From assembly GCA_016987375.1 (NCBI GenBank), contig PJRA01000549.1:1625422-1640057 (forward strand): a stretch of 14,636 bases of DNA, in the 5' to 3' direction. Below the pieces are notes generated by a model that searched no databases, was not told the DNA's origin, and was given only the letters and a program-made list of their open reading frames with translations. Positions 1 to 7,450 of the stretch are shown in pieces; position 1 is the first letter of the stretch; every line of letters begins with the position of its first letter. The position numbers and the translations under genes are program-made. Source of the stretch: Brachionus koreanus (lineage: Eukaryota; Rotifera; Eurotatoria; Ploima; Brachionidae).

Positions 1-872
1 GAACCTTTTGGAATCCCACTTAGCACATTAACCGAATCAGATTCATGCTGAGCTATTACAACACTCTGTTTCCTATCTTTTAGAAAATTTTCGAGCCATG
101 CCAAAAGCTTATCAGTAAATCCATAGCTCTTTAACTTGATCTTTAGTAGCTTATGCGAAACACGATCAACCGCCTTCGTGATTATATCTAAAGTTTCTAA
201 CAAAGTGGTTACACAGGATTTAGCATGCATAAATCCATTTTGATGAATAGAACAAGATGAATGGAAGTAGTTTGTGTTCCGATAAATGCATTACCATTGC
301 ATCTCTTATTAGCTTTTCCATTATTTTTATTAATATTGATAAAAGCGATATTGGACGATAGTTTTCAGGATTTGTTTTACCACCTTTCTTCTTGTACACT
401 GGAGTAACATTTGCTCTCTTCCAACACGCTGGTACCATACACGACTCGGATGATAATTTAAACAACAAAGACAACGGTTCACATAATGCATCACTACACT
501 CTCTGAGTACATATGGATGAATGCCATCGGTCCCTATTGATTTGTTTTTGTCTAGCTCATCAAGCCTCTTTTTTATAGCAGTTGGACTGAAGATCAAATC
601 AGGATTTAATATACAATCAACTGGAGCTCTCAAAGGAAACTCTGGTTCACTATTTAACGCATCATCTGCTTTAAATGAACTAAAAAAATGGTAATTTAGA
701 CATTTTGCAATATCGTTGCCTTTGACCAATTGATTTCCAAATTTGTCAGTTATTTTTGCCTCACAATCTTTGAGATGCCAAAATACATTACTTTACACTT
801 GGATTCATTAAATTCCGTACTCCAACGTTTCCACCCCTCAACCATCTTGTTAATGTCATCTTGAGGTTCCAT
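1..872 (-). pseudogene. LINE (CR1/Jockey-like) reverse transcriptase relic, rearranged
   Basis: This is a dead fragment of a non-LTR retrotransposon polymerase that once copied its own RNA into DNA. The main open stretch (729 down to 220) reads through typical RT blocks: pre-RT linker (VKGNDIAKCLNYHFFSSF), finger block (IGTDGIHPYVLRE), CWKRANVTPVYKKK and NPENYRPISLLS. After a frame change near 235-260 it continues as NGFMHAKSC, HKLLKIKLKSYGF, AWLENFLKDRKQ and ends in motif B (LSGIPKGS) at the window edge. Two lesions are clear. The block carrying the first catalytic Asp (usually FLDFAKAFD) is missing between AVD and RVSHKLL near 162-167. A piece that normally follows the YADD motif (DDINKMVEGWKRW, FNESKCKVMYFG; 776-872) instead lies upstream of the RT. 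Subfamily is inferred from memory of motif style; RT identity is secure. Confidence 0.9.
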
Positions 873-1116
873 AAGGTTCAGAACTAATATTGATAATTAG
901 ATTTTGGCGCTAAAAAATTAAATTTTTATGTTTAAGATATTTCAATTTGCTGTTTAAAATTTACTTTAAAAAAATAAAGAAAAGAGATCGGACTAGTCAG
1001 TTATTTTAAAGCCCTTAAATTTGATTGTTAAAATATAATTCCGAAAACTTTGCTAATATTAGAAGATTAATAAGTTTTAAAAAAGAATTTATAAAAAGTT
1101 TTTTTTTTCATTTACT
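873..1116. other. AT-rich spacer, nothing recognised
   Basis: Very AT-rich sequence with homopolymer A and T runs. No open frame, RNA gene or repeat unit is supported here. Confidence 0.6.
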
Positions 1117-1927
1117 AATCCCAGTCACAAAAAAAACTATGATAAATCGATGAAAATTGATAGATGAATCATTAATGAGTTAGGAACAATTTCATTTAAT
1201 TTCGATGATGAAAATTAGTATATTTCATCGAAAATAATCGATGAAAACTTTCTTAATTACATCTAAATTTATTTCATTTTTAAATAATATTTTTTTTATT
1301 TTTCAAGCAATTTTAGGAATTATAATAAATAAAAAATTTAAAACCAAGAGACTTTTTAAAATTTCTAACTATAATTCAGAATTTATCAACATGTTTGATT
1401 TGAAACGAACATCAATACACATTTTCTCACTAGAAGTACTTTTTAATTTTTTATTCTTTAAGTTATTTATTTTAGAATTAATTAATAGTCCTATAACTAG
1501 ACTAGTAGCAGCTTGAGTAGATCTTAAATCAAAGTACATTACTCCCAATTAAATTACCTATTACAAAATAGTAAAAATTTATAAATTTCGGACTTAATCC
1601 GTAATTTAATTTTTTCAAGTATTAGGTATATTATGTATTTCGGCTAGAGGCATGAATTTTCTGGCTAATTTTAAAGACATATTATTATTTTTTTCTCATT
1701 ATTTCTGTTTTTACGATTTTTTTTCCTTTGATGAATACAGTAATCGAGTTTTTAAAGGTATCTCTAAAAAAACAAGAAAATATTGAAATTAAAATAGAAA
1801 TAGACAGTCTTTAAGAATAAAATGAAAATTTTTGATTTTAATCGAAAAACATTTTTCATGTATAAAAAATGAGATGATTCATACATGAAACATCCATGAA
1901 ATCATCGTTTTTAGCTTGACTGGGATT
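1117..1927. mobile_element. Candidate non-autonomous DNA element with short TIRs
   Basis: An 11-bp perfect inverted repeat, AATCCCAGTCA at 1117-1127 and its complement at 1917-1927, bounds an 811-bp AT-rich block. The match decays inward but both ends continue with A-rich stretches and repeated ATGA/TCGATGAAAA-type words, a layout seen in MITEs with subterminal repeats. I see no transposase motif inside and no clean target-site duplication, so the superfamily is unassigned. The 91-residue open frame at 1241-1516 inside it is low-complexity Phe/Ile/Leu/Lys sequence and is not treated as a gene. Confidence 0.35.
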
Positions 1928-2096
1928 GATTAATTGATTAATAGCTAAATTAAAATTTTTAAATATCTTGCTAACTTATAATATGCCAGAATGAATTTTC
2001 ATAAGAATTATTTTGATTTATTTTTTAAATAATTATCAACTACAATATTAATAAGAGCTATTTATTTTCCATTTTTTAATAAAAAAACTAAGTTTG
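1928..2096. other. AT-rich spacer
   Basis: Short non-coding stretch between two inverted-repeat elements. Nothing is recognised in it. Confidence 0.5.
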
Positions 2097-2388
2097 GACC
2101 GCGAAGTTGGCCGGCCAAATGATAGTCAATTTGGCGGTCAAAAATGTTTTCACCAAATTTTCTCAAAATTTCAAATTATTTTTCTTGGAAATTCACAAAT
2201 TAGTCAAAGTTAAAGATTTTAGTCTAATTTCTGGAATTAAAAAAAGCTAATTCACTATTTAATTTGAGACATTATTAGCTAAATTCTCGATTTCTAAAAA
2301 ACATTCAATTGAGATATTTTGGTAAAAAATTTGCAGCCGATCTGACCGCCAATTGGCCTCCGTTTTTATAACCGTTCGTTAGGTGGTC
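2097..2388. mobile_element. Candidate foldback MITE with long imperfect TIRs
   Basis: About 290 bp in which the two halves are imperfect reverse complements over roughly 100 bp. The best anchor is TTGGCGGTCA at 2131-2140 against TGACCGCCAA at 2343-2352, flanked on the outside by GACC/GGTC ends (2097-2100, 2385-2388) and on the inside by similar A/T-rich words (ACCAAATTTTCTCAA against ACCAAAATATCTCAA in the other orientation). The GC-richer ends stand out from the surrounding DNA. There is no coding capacity. The family is not recognised, and no obvious target-site duplication is visible. Confidence 0.45.
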
Positions 2389-2664
2389 TTTCTCGCAGTA
2401 AAAAAATTTAGGCCACATCAGAGACCGCTTGTACAGTTCCCAACACAAATAAAAACCAAAATTAAAAAAAAAACCTAATAAAACCTAAGTTTAGGGTATT
2501 TTAATAATAATAAATATGTTCAAAAAAAATTACTAAATAATTAAAAATGCATCTTTTATAACTTGAATGATAAAAAAAAAATTTCTTTTATAGTTGAGTT
2601 TATTACGAAAAAAATTTCTTGTTTTAGCCATTAACATGTTGCAAGTTGAGCACAGATTATTTTC
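2389..2664. other. AT-rich spacer, nothing recognised
   Basis: A- and T-runs and a short AATAATAATAAA tract near 2500. No coding potential is evident. Confidence 0.5.
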
Positions 2665-3000
2665 TCAGTTTATATTTTTGGGTCTCATTGTTTTTACGGA
2701 TTTTTTCATTGATATTCCAATGTTCTCACCTATTCTGATTTCAATTTCTTCTCCAACTTTAAAATTAGCAATGAATTGTCCTAAAATTTTAAAATATTTC
2801 AAAATAATTTTTTAATTGATTTTGCTGTGACAACTGACGTTGCAAGCACATTCAATTTATTAACTACTCGATTAGATTGAAATTTTTGCCTTGCTTCTCA
2901 TTTTCTGCGAGCGAATGCTATGTTCTTCTTCCCTAACTCCTCCACTTGGACCTTCATCATACATTGTACTCATAAGCTCCGCATCGTAATACCAATTAAC
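2665..3000 (-). pseudogene. LINE C-terminal relic (RVVN..LN tail)
   Basis: Reading the minus strand, one frame gives REEEHSIRSQKMRSK and a neighbouring frame gives KFQSNRVVNKLNVLATSVVTAKSI cut into two pieces (KFQSNRVVNKLNVL, then ATSVVTAKSI). Together they match the usual end of CR1/Jockey-type polymerases, RGHS-x-RL...FFSNRVVN-x-WN-x-LP. A third frame then stays open to a stop at 2665-2667 (LGQFIANFKVGEEIEIRI...), probably the old C-terminal extension. At least two frameshifts are needed, and the conserved Trp and Pro of WNxLP are lost, so this copy is dead. A second copy of the same tail, better preserved, lies at 8570-8708. The open frame on the opposite strand (2594-2815) is considered its shadow. 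Confidence 0.65.
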
Positions 3001-3238
3001 ATGATTTTATTTATAAAACTGAATCACATCTCTACTTTGCTTTCTTTCTTTTAGAATTTCTAATCACATATTTGCTAGTTTTGACTCATAATTCAAACTT
3101 TGATTCAACATAAAAATATGTATTCAAAGTATATTTATTTTCAATAAAGAAATTAAAACTGAAAGGTTTTAATGTAAAAGTAAATCATTTTTAATGAGTT
3201 ACTTAATAGAAAGAATATTACCTAAATAATTATCTTAA

Positions 3239-3273
3239 TTTAATTCTAAGATATTCTATATCTTAGAATTAAA
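3239..3273. repeat. Perfect 15-bp inverted repeat
   Basis: Arms at 3239-3253 and 3259-3273 are exact reverse complements (core TAATTCTAAGATA) with a 5-nt loop. No gene is adjacent, so there is no reason to call it a terminator or RNA. Confidence 0.8.
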
Positions 3274-3380
3274 AGCTCTCCAAAAAAGATTACCTCTATT
3301 TAATAAAATCAATAAAGTTAAATCAAATAATCAACCTAACTAAATAAATACGAATTTTATTTATTTAAATCATGAATTTT

Positions 3381-3419
3381 ATTTAAATCTTCTTTATGAA
3401 AAATAAAGAAGATTTAAAT
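3381..3419. repeat. Perfect 16-bp inverted repeat
   Basis: Arms ATTTAAATCTTCTTTA at 3381-3396 and the exact complement at 3404-3419, with a 7-nt A-rich loop. It is stronger than expected from base composition alone; function unknown. Confidence 0.8.
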
Positions 3420-3680
3420 TAAGAATTTTCAGTTCATTAAATAATTTAACTTTAAATTAAGCAAATGATACATAATTTTTATTCAGAGTAATGATTTTCA
3501 ATATAAATTTTACATCAATTTATAAGATTTAAAAGATATGTGACAGATTTTAATCCAAAAGCTAATATTTTAAAATTATTTATTTCTCTAGGTAAATTTC
3601 TAAGCTTTATTTGGTAATTTATTAATTGTTTGAAGGCTTACAGAATTTTTTCATTTACTAACATTTTGTGATAAAAAAAG

Positions 3681-3854
3681 GTCCTTTTATGGATATCCCA
3701 AAGGCGACGTAAGGTAGGAAGACCAGCAATAACATTGAGGTCAGCAATCACGAAAGAGCTCATCGAAATGGGAATGTAATGGGGAGAAGCAAGTGTGAAG
3801 GCAAAAGATCGACTTGAGTGGGGAATCCCCATATGCTTCACAAGAAGTGAATAA
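3681..3854 (+). pseudogene. LINE polymerase C-terminal relic (GRP...WGEA tail)
   Basis: One frame encodes WISQRRRKVGRPAITLRS, then ITKELIEMGM, a stop (TAA at 3777-3779), and WGEASVKAKDRLEWGIPI before the terminal stop at 3852-3854. This is the familiar carboxy-terminal tail of many endonuclease/reverse-transcriptase LINE proteins: basic residues, GRP-x-x-TWR, then MGLTWGEA...A-x-DR-x-x-W. Only this tail remains, the usual TWR and final WR are altered, and one in-frame stop interrupts it, so it is a fossil. It differs from the RVVN..WN type tails at 2665 and 8570, so at least two LINE lineages have inserted here. The open frame on the opposite strand (3638-3841) is its shadow. Confidence 0.75.
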
Positions 3855-4203
3855 GGAGAGAAAAAAAAAACATTTGGTGATAAAAACTATGTACCGACTA
3901 ATGCAGTTTGAAGAACGATATTTAGATCCTTGAAAAAAAGTTTTTTTAATTCAAAATTATTGTTTGTCTCAAAATTCACAGTGCCAGAATGCGCAGATTA
4001 AACTTAAGCGAGATTGTGTTTTATTGCATGTACCTAAGTTGTTTTTTGGTTTTTAAGGCTGAAATATTTATCAAGGAAATAGGGTGATTATCTTAACAAA
4101 AATTCATTATTTTGATCTTCTAAAAGTCGAATTACAATTTCGTGTTATCTCTTTTAATATAATTATTAACTTGGAAAATTACTGATAATTTTAAATAAGA
4201 AAG
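3855..4203. other. Spacer downstream of the peptide gene
   Basis: No coding or structural feature is supported. It separates the LINE relic from the 3' end of the first peptide gene. Confidence 0.5.
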
Positions 4204-4209
4204 TTTATT
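4204..4209 (-). promoter_or_regulatory. Candidate poly(A) signal of first peptide gene
   Basis: The minus strand reads AATAAA 58 nt beyond the stop codon at 4267, a normal distance. In DNA this rich in A and T the hexamer alone is weak evidence. Confidence 0.4.
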
Positions 4210-4266
4210 AATTAAAAACAAAATAATTAAATTTAAAAAAGAAAAAATAAATTGCTTGAATTTGAT

Positions 4267-4563
4267 TTAATTCAACTGATTTCTTAACCACTCTTTTAGA
4301 AGGTATTTGTATAAAACATTGTCTAATTTACCCAAATTTTGAATTTCTTTTGAACTAAAATCTTGATCTCTGGAATTCTTTTTGCTCATTAATAGCAAAT
4401 CTTTGAGATTTTGAATATCATTGCTTTTTTCTAGATTTTTTAGCACATCAAATGATCGTTTTCCGTTTCTAGGCAAATAAATTCCATCGTTTGAACTAAA
4501 GAATTGGCCGTTTGCTTCAAATGTTAAAGCTATTAAGAATAACATGGCAAAAAATGCTTTCAT
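4267..4563 (-). CDS. Secreted amidated-peptide precursor, copy 1
   Basis: A 98-residue protein with the layout of a neuropeptide or hormone precursor. Residues 1-19 form a signal peptide (Lys, a Phe/Leu/Ile-rich core, then a small residue at the cleavage site). The mature part should start at Gln20, which can cyclise to pyroglutamate. Residues 20-33 (QFFSSNDGIYLPRN) are followed by Gly34-Lys35-Arg36, the standard signal for dibasic cleavage and C-terminal amidation, and the rest (37-98) is a charged spacer. Copy 2 at 5222-5590 has the same plan, with a 14-residue peptide matching at Q-[FY]-F-S-x-x-D-G-I and Arg13. Signal, pGlu peptide and GKR in that order recall AKH/GnRH-type precursors, but the Trp of those hormones is absent and I do not recognise the family. 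No internal intron is needed; TTTATTTAG just before the ATG could be a 5'-UTR splice acceptor. Confidence 0.8.
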   Translation of the reverse strand: MKAFFAMLFLIALTFEANGQFFSSNDGIYLPRNGKRSFDVLKNLEKSNDIQNLKDLLLMSKKNSRDQDFSSKEIQNLGKLDNVLYKYLLKEWLRNQLN

Positions 4564-4663
4564 TTCTCTAAATAAAAATGTTTGATTAATATCATAAACG
4601 AGTAGAGTAGGTTAATAGTTCTTAACAGAATGAATGTGATTTTGAATTTGAATGAGTATGAAA

Positions 4664-4671
4664 TATTTATA
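4664..4671 (-). promoter_or_regulatory. Candidate TATA box of first peptide gene
   Basis: The minus strand reads TATAAATA about 100 nt upstream of the ATG at 4563. With transcription starting some 30 nt downstream, a leader of about 70 nt would result. The motif fits, but the background is AT-rich. Confidence 0.35.
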
Positions 4672-4679
4672 TTTTTAAA

Positions 4680-5063
4680 TCTTAATTTAAAAAATACCAC
4701 GCTAATGGCTTAGCTTTTTAATTTAAATATATTTTAAAATATCATTTTCTTATATTTTTGGCTAGCAACAAAATTGCCTCTTAAATTAATTATTGTAAAT
4801 TAAAACGATTTCAATTAACTTCAAATGAGAATTGTGTTTGAAAAATTGTGAAGGAAGATTCGAAAGTATATTCCAATAATTTTGTTGGTAAACAATTCTT
4901 TTAACCAAAATTTTAAAAAATCAAATTTGTGTTAAATTTCAAATTTATATACGAAAAAAAATGATATTTTTTCAATTAGTTTAATGGATATTGAAATTTT
5001 AAAAATCTCTTTATTTCCCTACAAGCTGAATAAATTAAAAAATCAAGACTAGAGTTAAAACTA
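4680..5063. other. Intergenic spacer between the two peptide genes
   Basis: AT-rich, without a convincing open frame. It presumably holds upstream control DNA of copy 1 and the 3' end of copy 2; no specific sites are claimed beyond the TATA and poly(A) candidates. Confidence 0.5.
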
Positions 5064-5069
5064 TTTATT
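5064..5069 (-). promoter_or_regulatory. Candidate poly(A) signal of second peptide gene
   Basis: AATAAATAAA on the minus strand, about 150 nt past the stop at 5222. Plausible position, weak motif evidence in AT-rich DNA. Confidence 0.3.
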
Positions 5070-5221
5070 TATCAATATTTAAAAAATAAAATATCCCATG
5101 CGATTAATAAAATGGTACAAAAATTTAAATTAATTAATTGGGTTAAATGAAACTGATTGACAAAAGCATACAAATAAAACAAATTTAATTTTTAGTGTCC
5201 ATTAGATGATGCTTTTTTCGA

Positions 5222-5590
5222 TCATTTTTTTAAAAAATATTTTCTCAAAACTTCTTTTGAAAATGGCAAATTATTATAGTTGAAAAGTCCTTCTTCACTA
5301 GACTCGTTCACATCGTCTTCCAAATTAGAGAATCTTTTCGCAAATTGTTTGTAAAATTTTCTCATTGTTGATAGTTTGTCTAATTGCCGAAAATCGTCTC
5401 GATTTACCGAGGAATCAGTCTCAACTTGGGCCGAAGACAATGTTGACGGTTTCAACTTCAATAAATTGTACAAATAGGATCGTTTTCCTAGGCGACCGAC
5501 CGTTATGCCATCTGAAGCGCTGAAATACTGAGCGTTTATTTGAACTATTACAAACATAACAGTTACTACAATTAGACAATTTTTTTTCAT
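5222..5590 (-). CDS. Secreted amidated-peptide precursor, copy 2
   Basis: A 122-residue paralogue of the 4267-4563 gene on the same strand, about 660 bp upstream of it. Residues 1-20 are a signal peptide (Lys-Lys, Val/Ile-rich core, ending Asn-Ala). The predicted mature peptide is residues 21-34, QYFSASDGITVGRL, followed by Gly35-Lys36-Arg37-Ser, so the product would be a pGlu-capped, amidated 14-mer. The spacer (39-122) is longer and more acidic than in copy 1 (an Asp/Glu/Asn/Ser stretch near 90-102) and holds a second Lys-Arg pair near residue 70 that could be cut. The spacers share only a weak Asp-Phe...Leu-x-Lys-Leu...Tyr-Lys pattern, while the peptide core is conserved, as expected if the peptide is the functional product. 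Receptor and physiology are unknown; the C-terminal ending differs (GRL here, PRN in copy 1), so the two peptides may not be equivalent. Confidence 0.8.
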   Translation of the reverse strand: MKKNCLIVVTVMFVIVQINAQYFSASDGITVGRLGKRSYLYNLLKLKPSTLSSAQVETDSSVNRDDFRQLDKLSTMRKFYKQFAKRFSNLEDDVNESSEEGLFNYNNLPFSKEVLRKYFLKK

Positions 5591-6940
5591 TTTATTATTG
5601 GAAATGTTTTTTTAAATCTAAACTCTTAAAAAAAATTATTTTTATTTTAACTTAAATGAAATGTATGTTCGTGATATGATTTTTTTAATTTATAGTGGAA
5701 GCTATTTGTTTAGAGCGGATATTTTCCATTTATAATTAAAAATGATAGAAATTTCGTCTGATTTATTAAAAGTTCCTATAGCTCTTCAGTTTAAATTTCA
5801 AAATTGTTCTCTTGACTAATTTGTTTCCTACAATACTCTTCTTAACAACTAATTAAATTTAATTAAAGTTAAGTCTATTGACGTTAGAGATTAAAAGCTT
5901 TGATTCATTGGAACAACCACTTAAAAATCTTTGATCAATTTGTTTTTTGAAGAAAAAAATTTCCAAGGAATTTTATTAACTTTATGTAATTTTATCATTT
6001 TAGATATTTATAATTAAAATTGGCGAAAATAATTTTAAGCAAATTAAAAAAAGAGGCTTAAATGGTAAAAATTGAGGTTAATTTAGTCAGGCACGATTTT
6101 TTTATTGTTAGATAAAATTATTTAAAATTAGATTAAAAGAACCTCTGAGAAATCCTCTAAATTTCATGATAGTCTTAATTTAAAAATAGAACTTTTTTTT
6201 CAAATAGAAGAGAAAAATATTTTTTTATTAAACCTGAAATAATTTGAATTCTGTTGACTCCCTCTCTAGGTATTAACTAGCAAAATATTTGCAAATGTTA
6301 TATTTCCTGTTGAAAAACAATTAATTTATTATTTAGTTAAAAAATTTATATTCATTCAGCTTTTTTAATAATTTTCATGTATAAATAAATATAAATAAAA
6401 AGGTAGAAAACAGATTTGCCTAAAAAATATATTTAAAATTTTCTAGTTTCATCATATAATTGATCAATTTAATTAAGTTTCCAATAAGTTGAACATCATG
6501 CTAGTCTATGTAAGCTATTTTAAAAGTAATATGCCAATAAATAATTAGCTATTTAGATAAAATGTATCATATTAATTCGATTTCAGAGAACAATATCTAA
6601 ATTGATCGATTTAAAAAAAATGATAATTAAATTTACAGGAAATTAGAGAAGATGCGTAATCAAAATATTTTATTAAAAAGTACAAAAGGTTATTGTTAGA
6701 TTTTTTTTAATTTTTAAATTAATCTCAATTATGTTGAGTTTACCGAGCTTTTATTTAAATTTTTATTCACGTCAATTGCTCTGGAACTGAGTACAATGTT
6801 TTTTACTTTTTGCTTCTTGATTTTTGTTCTATTACTAAGTAAAAGCTATAAATAAGTAGAAACAATTTTTGACCGCTTAATCTTAATATATTATTTCCAA
6901 AGGATTTGTTTATATTTATGAATAAATTTGGTACCCATTT
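5591..6940. other. Long AT-rich intergenic stretch
   Basis: About 1.35 kb without an open frame, transposon motif or RNA gene that I can support on either strand. The part next to 5590 probably includes the promoter of the second peptide gene; a TATAAATG-like word lies near 5729-5736 on the minus strand, but this is weak. Confidence 0.55.
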
Positions 6941-7005
6941 TTAAACTATTTATAAAATGAATAAAATAAGCTTCTTGATATAATTCAAATCAAATCTCTT
7001 TTGAT
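6941..7005. repeat. 97-bp direct repeat, left copy (first part)
   Basis: Begins TTAAACTATTTATAAAATGA and ends CAAATCTCTTTTGAT. With 7151-7182 it makes a 97-bp unit, matching the uninterrupted copy at 7354-7450 at roughly 90% identity. The unit is cut here by the insertion at 7006-7135. Confidence 0.8.
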
Positions 7006-7135
7006 TTTTTTTTTTAATAAATACTTTTGAGAAACCCCAGGGTTCGTCCGAATGGCCTTAGCCTTCGTTTAAACCCTCATTTTTGCTTCGCATTGATATG
7101 TACAAAAATCATTATGTGGTATAAAAATTACAATG
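7006..7135 (-). mobile_element. SINE-like retroposed insertion with 15-bp TSD
   Basis: A 130-bp segment flanked by an exact 15-bp direct repeat, CAAATCTCTTTTGAT at 6991-7005 and 7136-7150. The left boundary is a run of T, so read on the minus strand the insert ends in an A-tail next to the duplication. Target-site duplication plus A-tail is the mark of LINE-driven retroposition. The interrupted sequence exists in uninterrupted form at 7354-7450, which serves as an empty-site paralogue. The body has a GC-richer core (7035-7085, AAACCCCAGGGTTCGTCCG and neighbours) unlike its surroundings. It has no open frame. No good RNA polymerase III box A/B pair was found, so its source RNA is unknown. Confidence 0.65.
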
Positions 7136-7150
7136 CAAATCTCTTTTGAT

Positions 7151-7182
7151 ACCAAAATACACTTTCAAATTCCTAAAAATTG
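7151..7182. repeat. 97-bp direct repeat, left copy (second part)
   Basis: ACCAAAATACACTTTCAAA and onward to AAAAATTG completes the left repeat after the insertion. Its last six bases (AAATTG region) overlap the start of the duplicated gene fragment, so the joint may be a microhomology junction. Confidence 0.75.
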
Positions 7183-7355
7183 CTTGAATTTGATTTAATT
7201 CAATTGATTTCTTAAGCACTCTTTTAGAAGGTATTTGTATAAAACATTGTCTAATTTACCCAAATTTTGAATTTCTTTTGAACTAAAATCTTGATCTCTG
7301 GAATTCTTTTTGCTCATTAATAGCAAATCTTTGAGATTTTGAATACCATTGCTTT
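7177..7355 (-). pseudogene. Truncated recent copy of peptide-precursor gene 1
   Basis: This 179-bp segment matches 4249-4427, the 3' half of the first peptide gene plus its first 3'-UTR bases, with three substitutions and no gaps. In coding terms they are one silent change (a Gln codon), one Asp-to-Gly and one Trp-to-Cys near the C-terminus. The copy stops within the spacer region, so signal peptide, Gln-initial peptide and Gly-Lys-Arg site are all absent and no secreted hormone could be made from it. It lies on the same strand as the parent about 2.9 kb away and sits exactly between two copies of a 97-bp direct repeat. The near identity implies a recent duplication or gene conversion. No A-tail is present, so DNA-level copying is more likely than retroposition. 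Confidence 0.9.
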
Positions 7356-7450
7356 AAACTAATTATAAAATGAAAAAAATGAACTTCTTGATATAATTCA
7401 AATCAAATCTCTTTTTAGATCAAAATAAACTTTCAAATTCCCAAAAATTG
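7354..7450. repeat. 97-bp direct repeat, right copy (uninterrupted)
   Basis: Intact counterpart of 6941-7005 plus 7151-7182, same length, with about ten scattered differences. It shows the sequence before the 7006-7135 insertion. No further copy was seen in the window. Confidence 0.8.

Larger units (their letters stand above)
3001..3680. other. AT-rich non-coding stretch with two hairpins
   Basis: Mostly A/T with no supportable gene on either strand. The only structure I can point to is the pair of perfect hairpins at 3239-3273 and 3381-3419, listed separately. Confidence 0.6.

Noticed and set aside
330..527. 65-codon minus-strand open frame
   Set aside because: Shadow of the longer RT frame on the same strand, with no recognisable motif.
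1241..1516. 91-codon plus-strand open frame
   Set aside because: Low-complexity Phe/Ile/Leu/Lys sequence typical of chance frames in AT-rich DNA; no signal, motif or splice context, and it lies inside a candidate DNA element.
2594..2815. 73-codon plus-strand open frame
   Set aside because: The opposite strand carries the LINE C-terminal extension with recognisable motifs upstream, so this is its shadow.
3638..3841. 67-codon minus-strand open frame
   Set aside because: Antisense of the plus-strand LINE tail at 3681-3854, which has clear family motifs.
4267..5590. Assignment of the peptides to AKH, GnRH, corazonin, pyrokinin or ETH families
   Set aside because: The precursor layout is similar, but the conserved Trp of the first three is absent and the FxPRL or PRx-amide endings of the others are not matched by both copies.
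7036..7056. tRNA-like box B (GGTTCGTCC) in the 130-bp insertion
   Set aside because: The consensus A and final C positions do not match, it is on the strand opposite to the A-tail orientation, and no box A lies at the right distance, so a tRNA or tRNA-derived SINE is not claimed.
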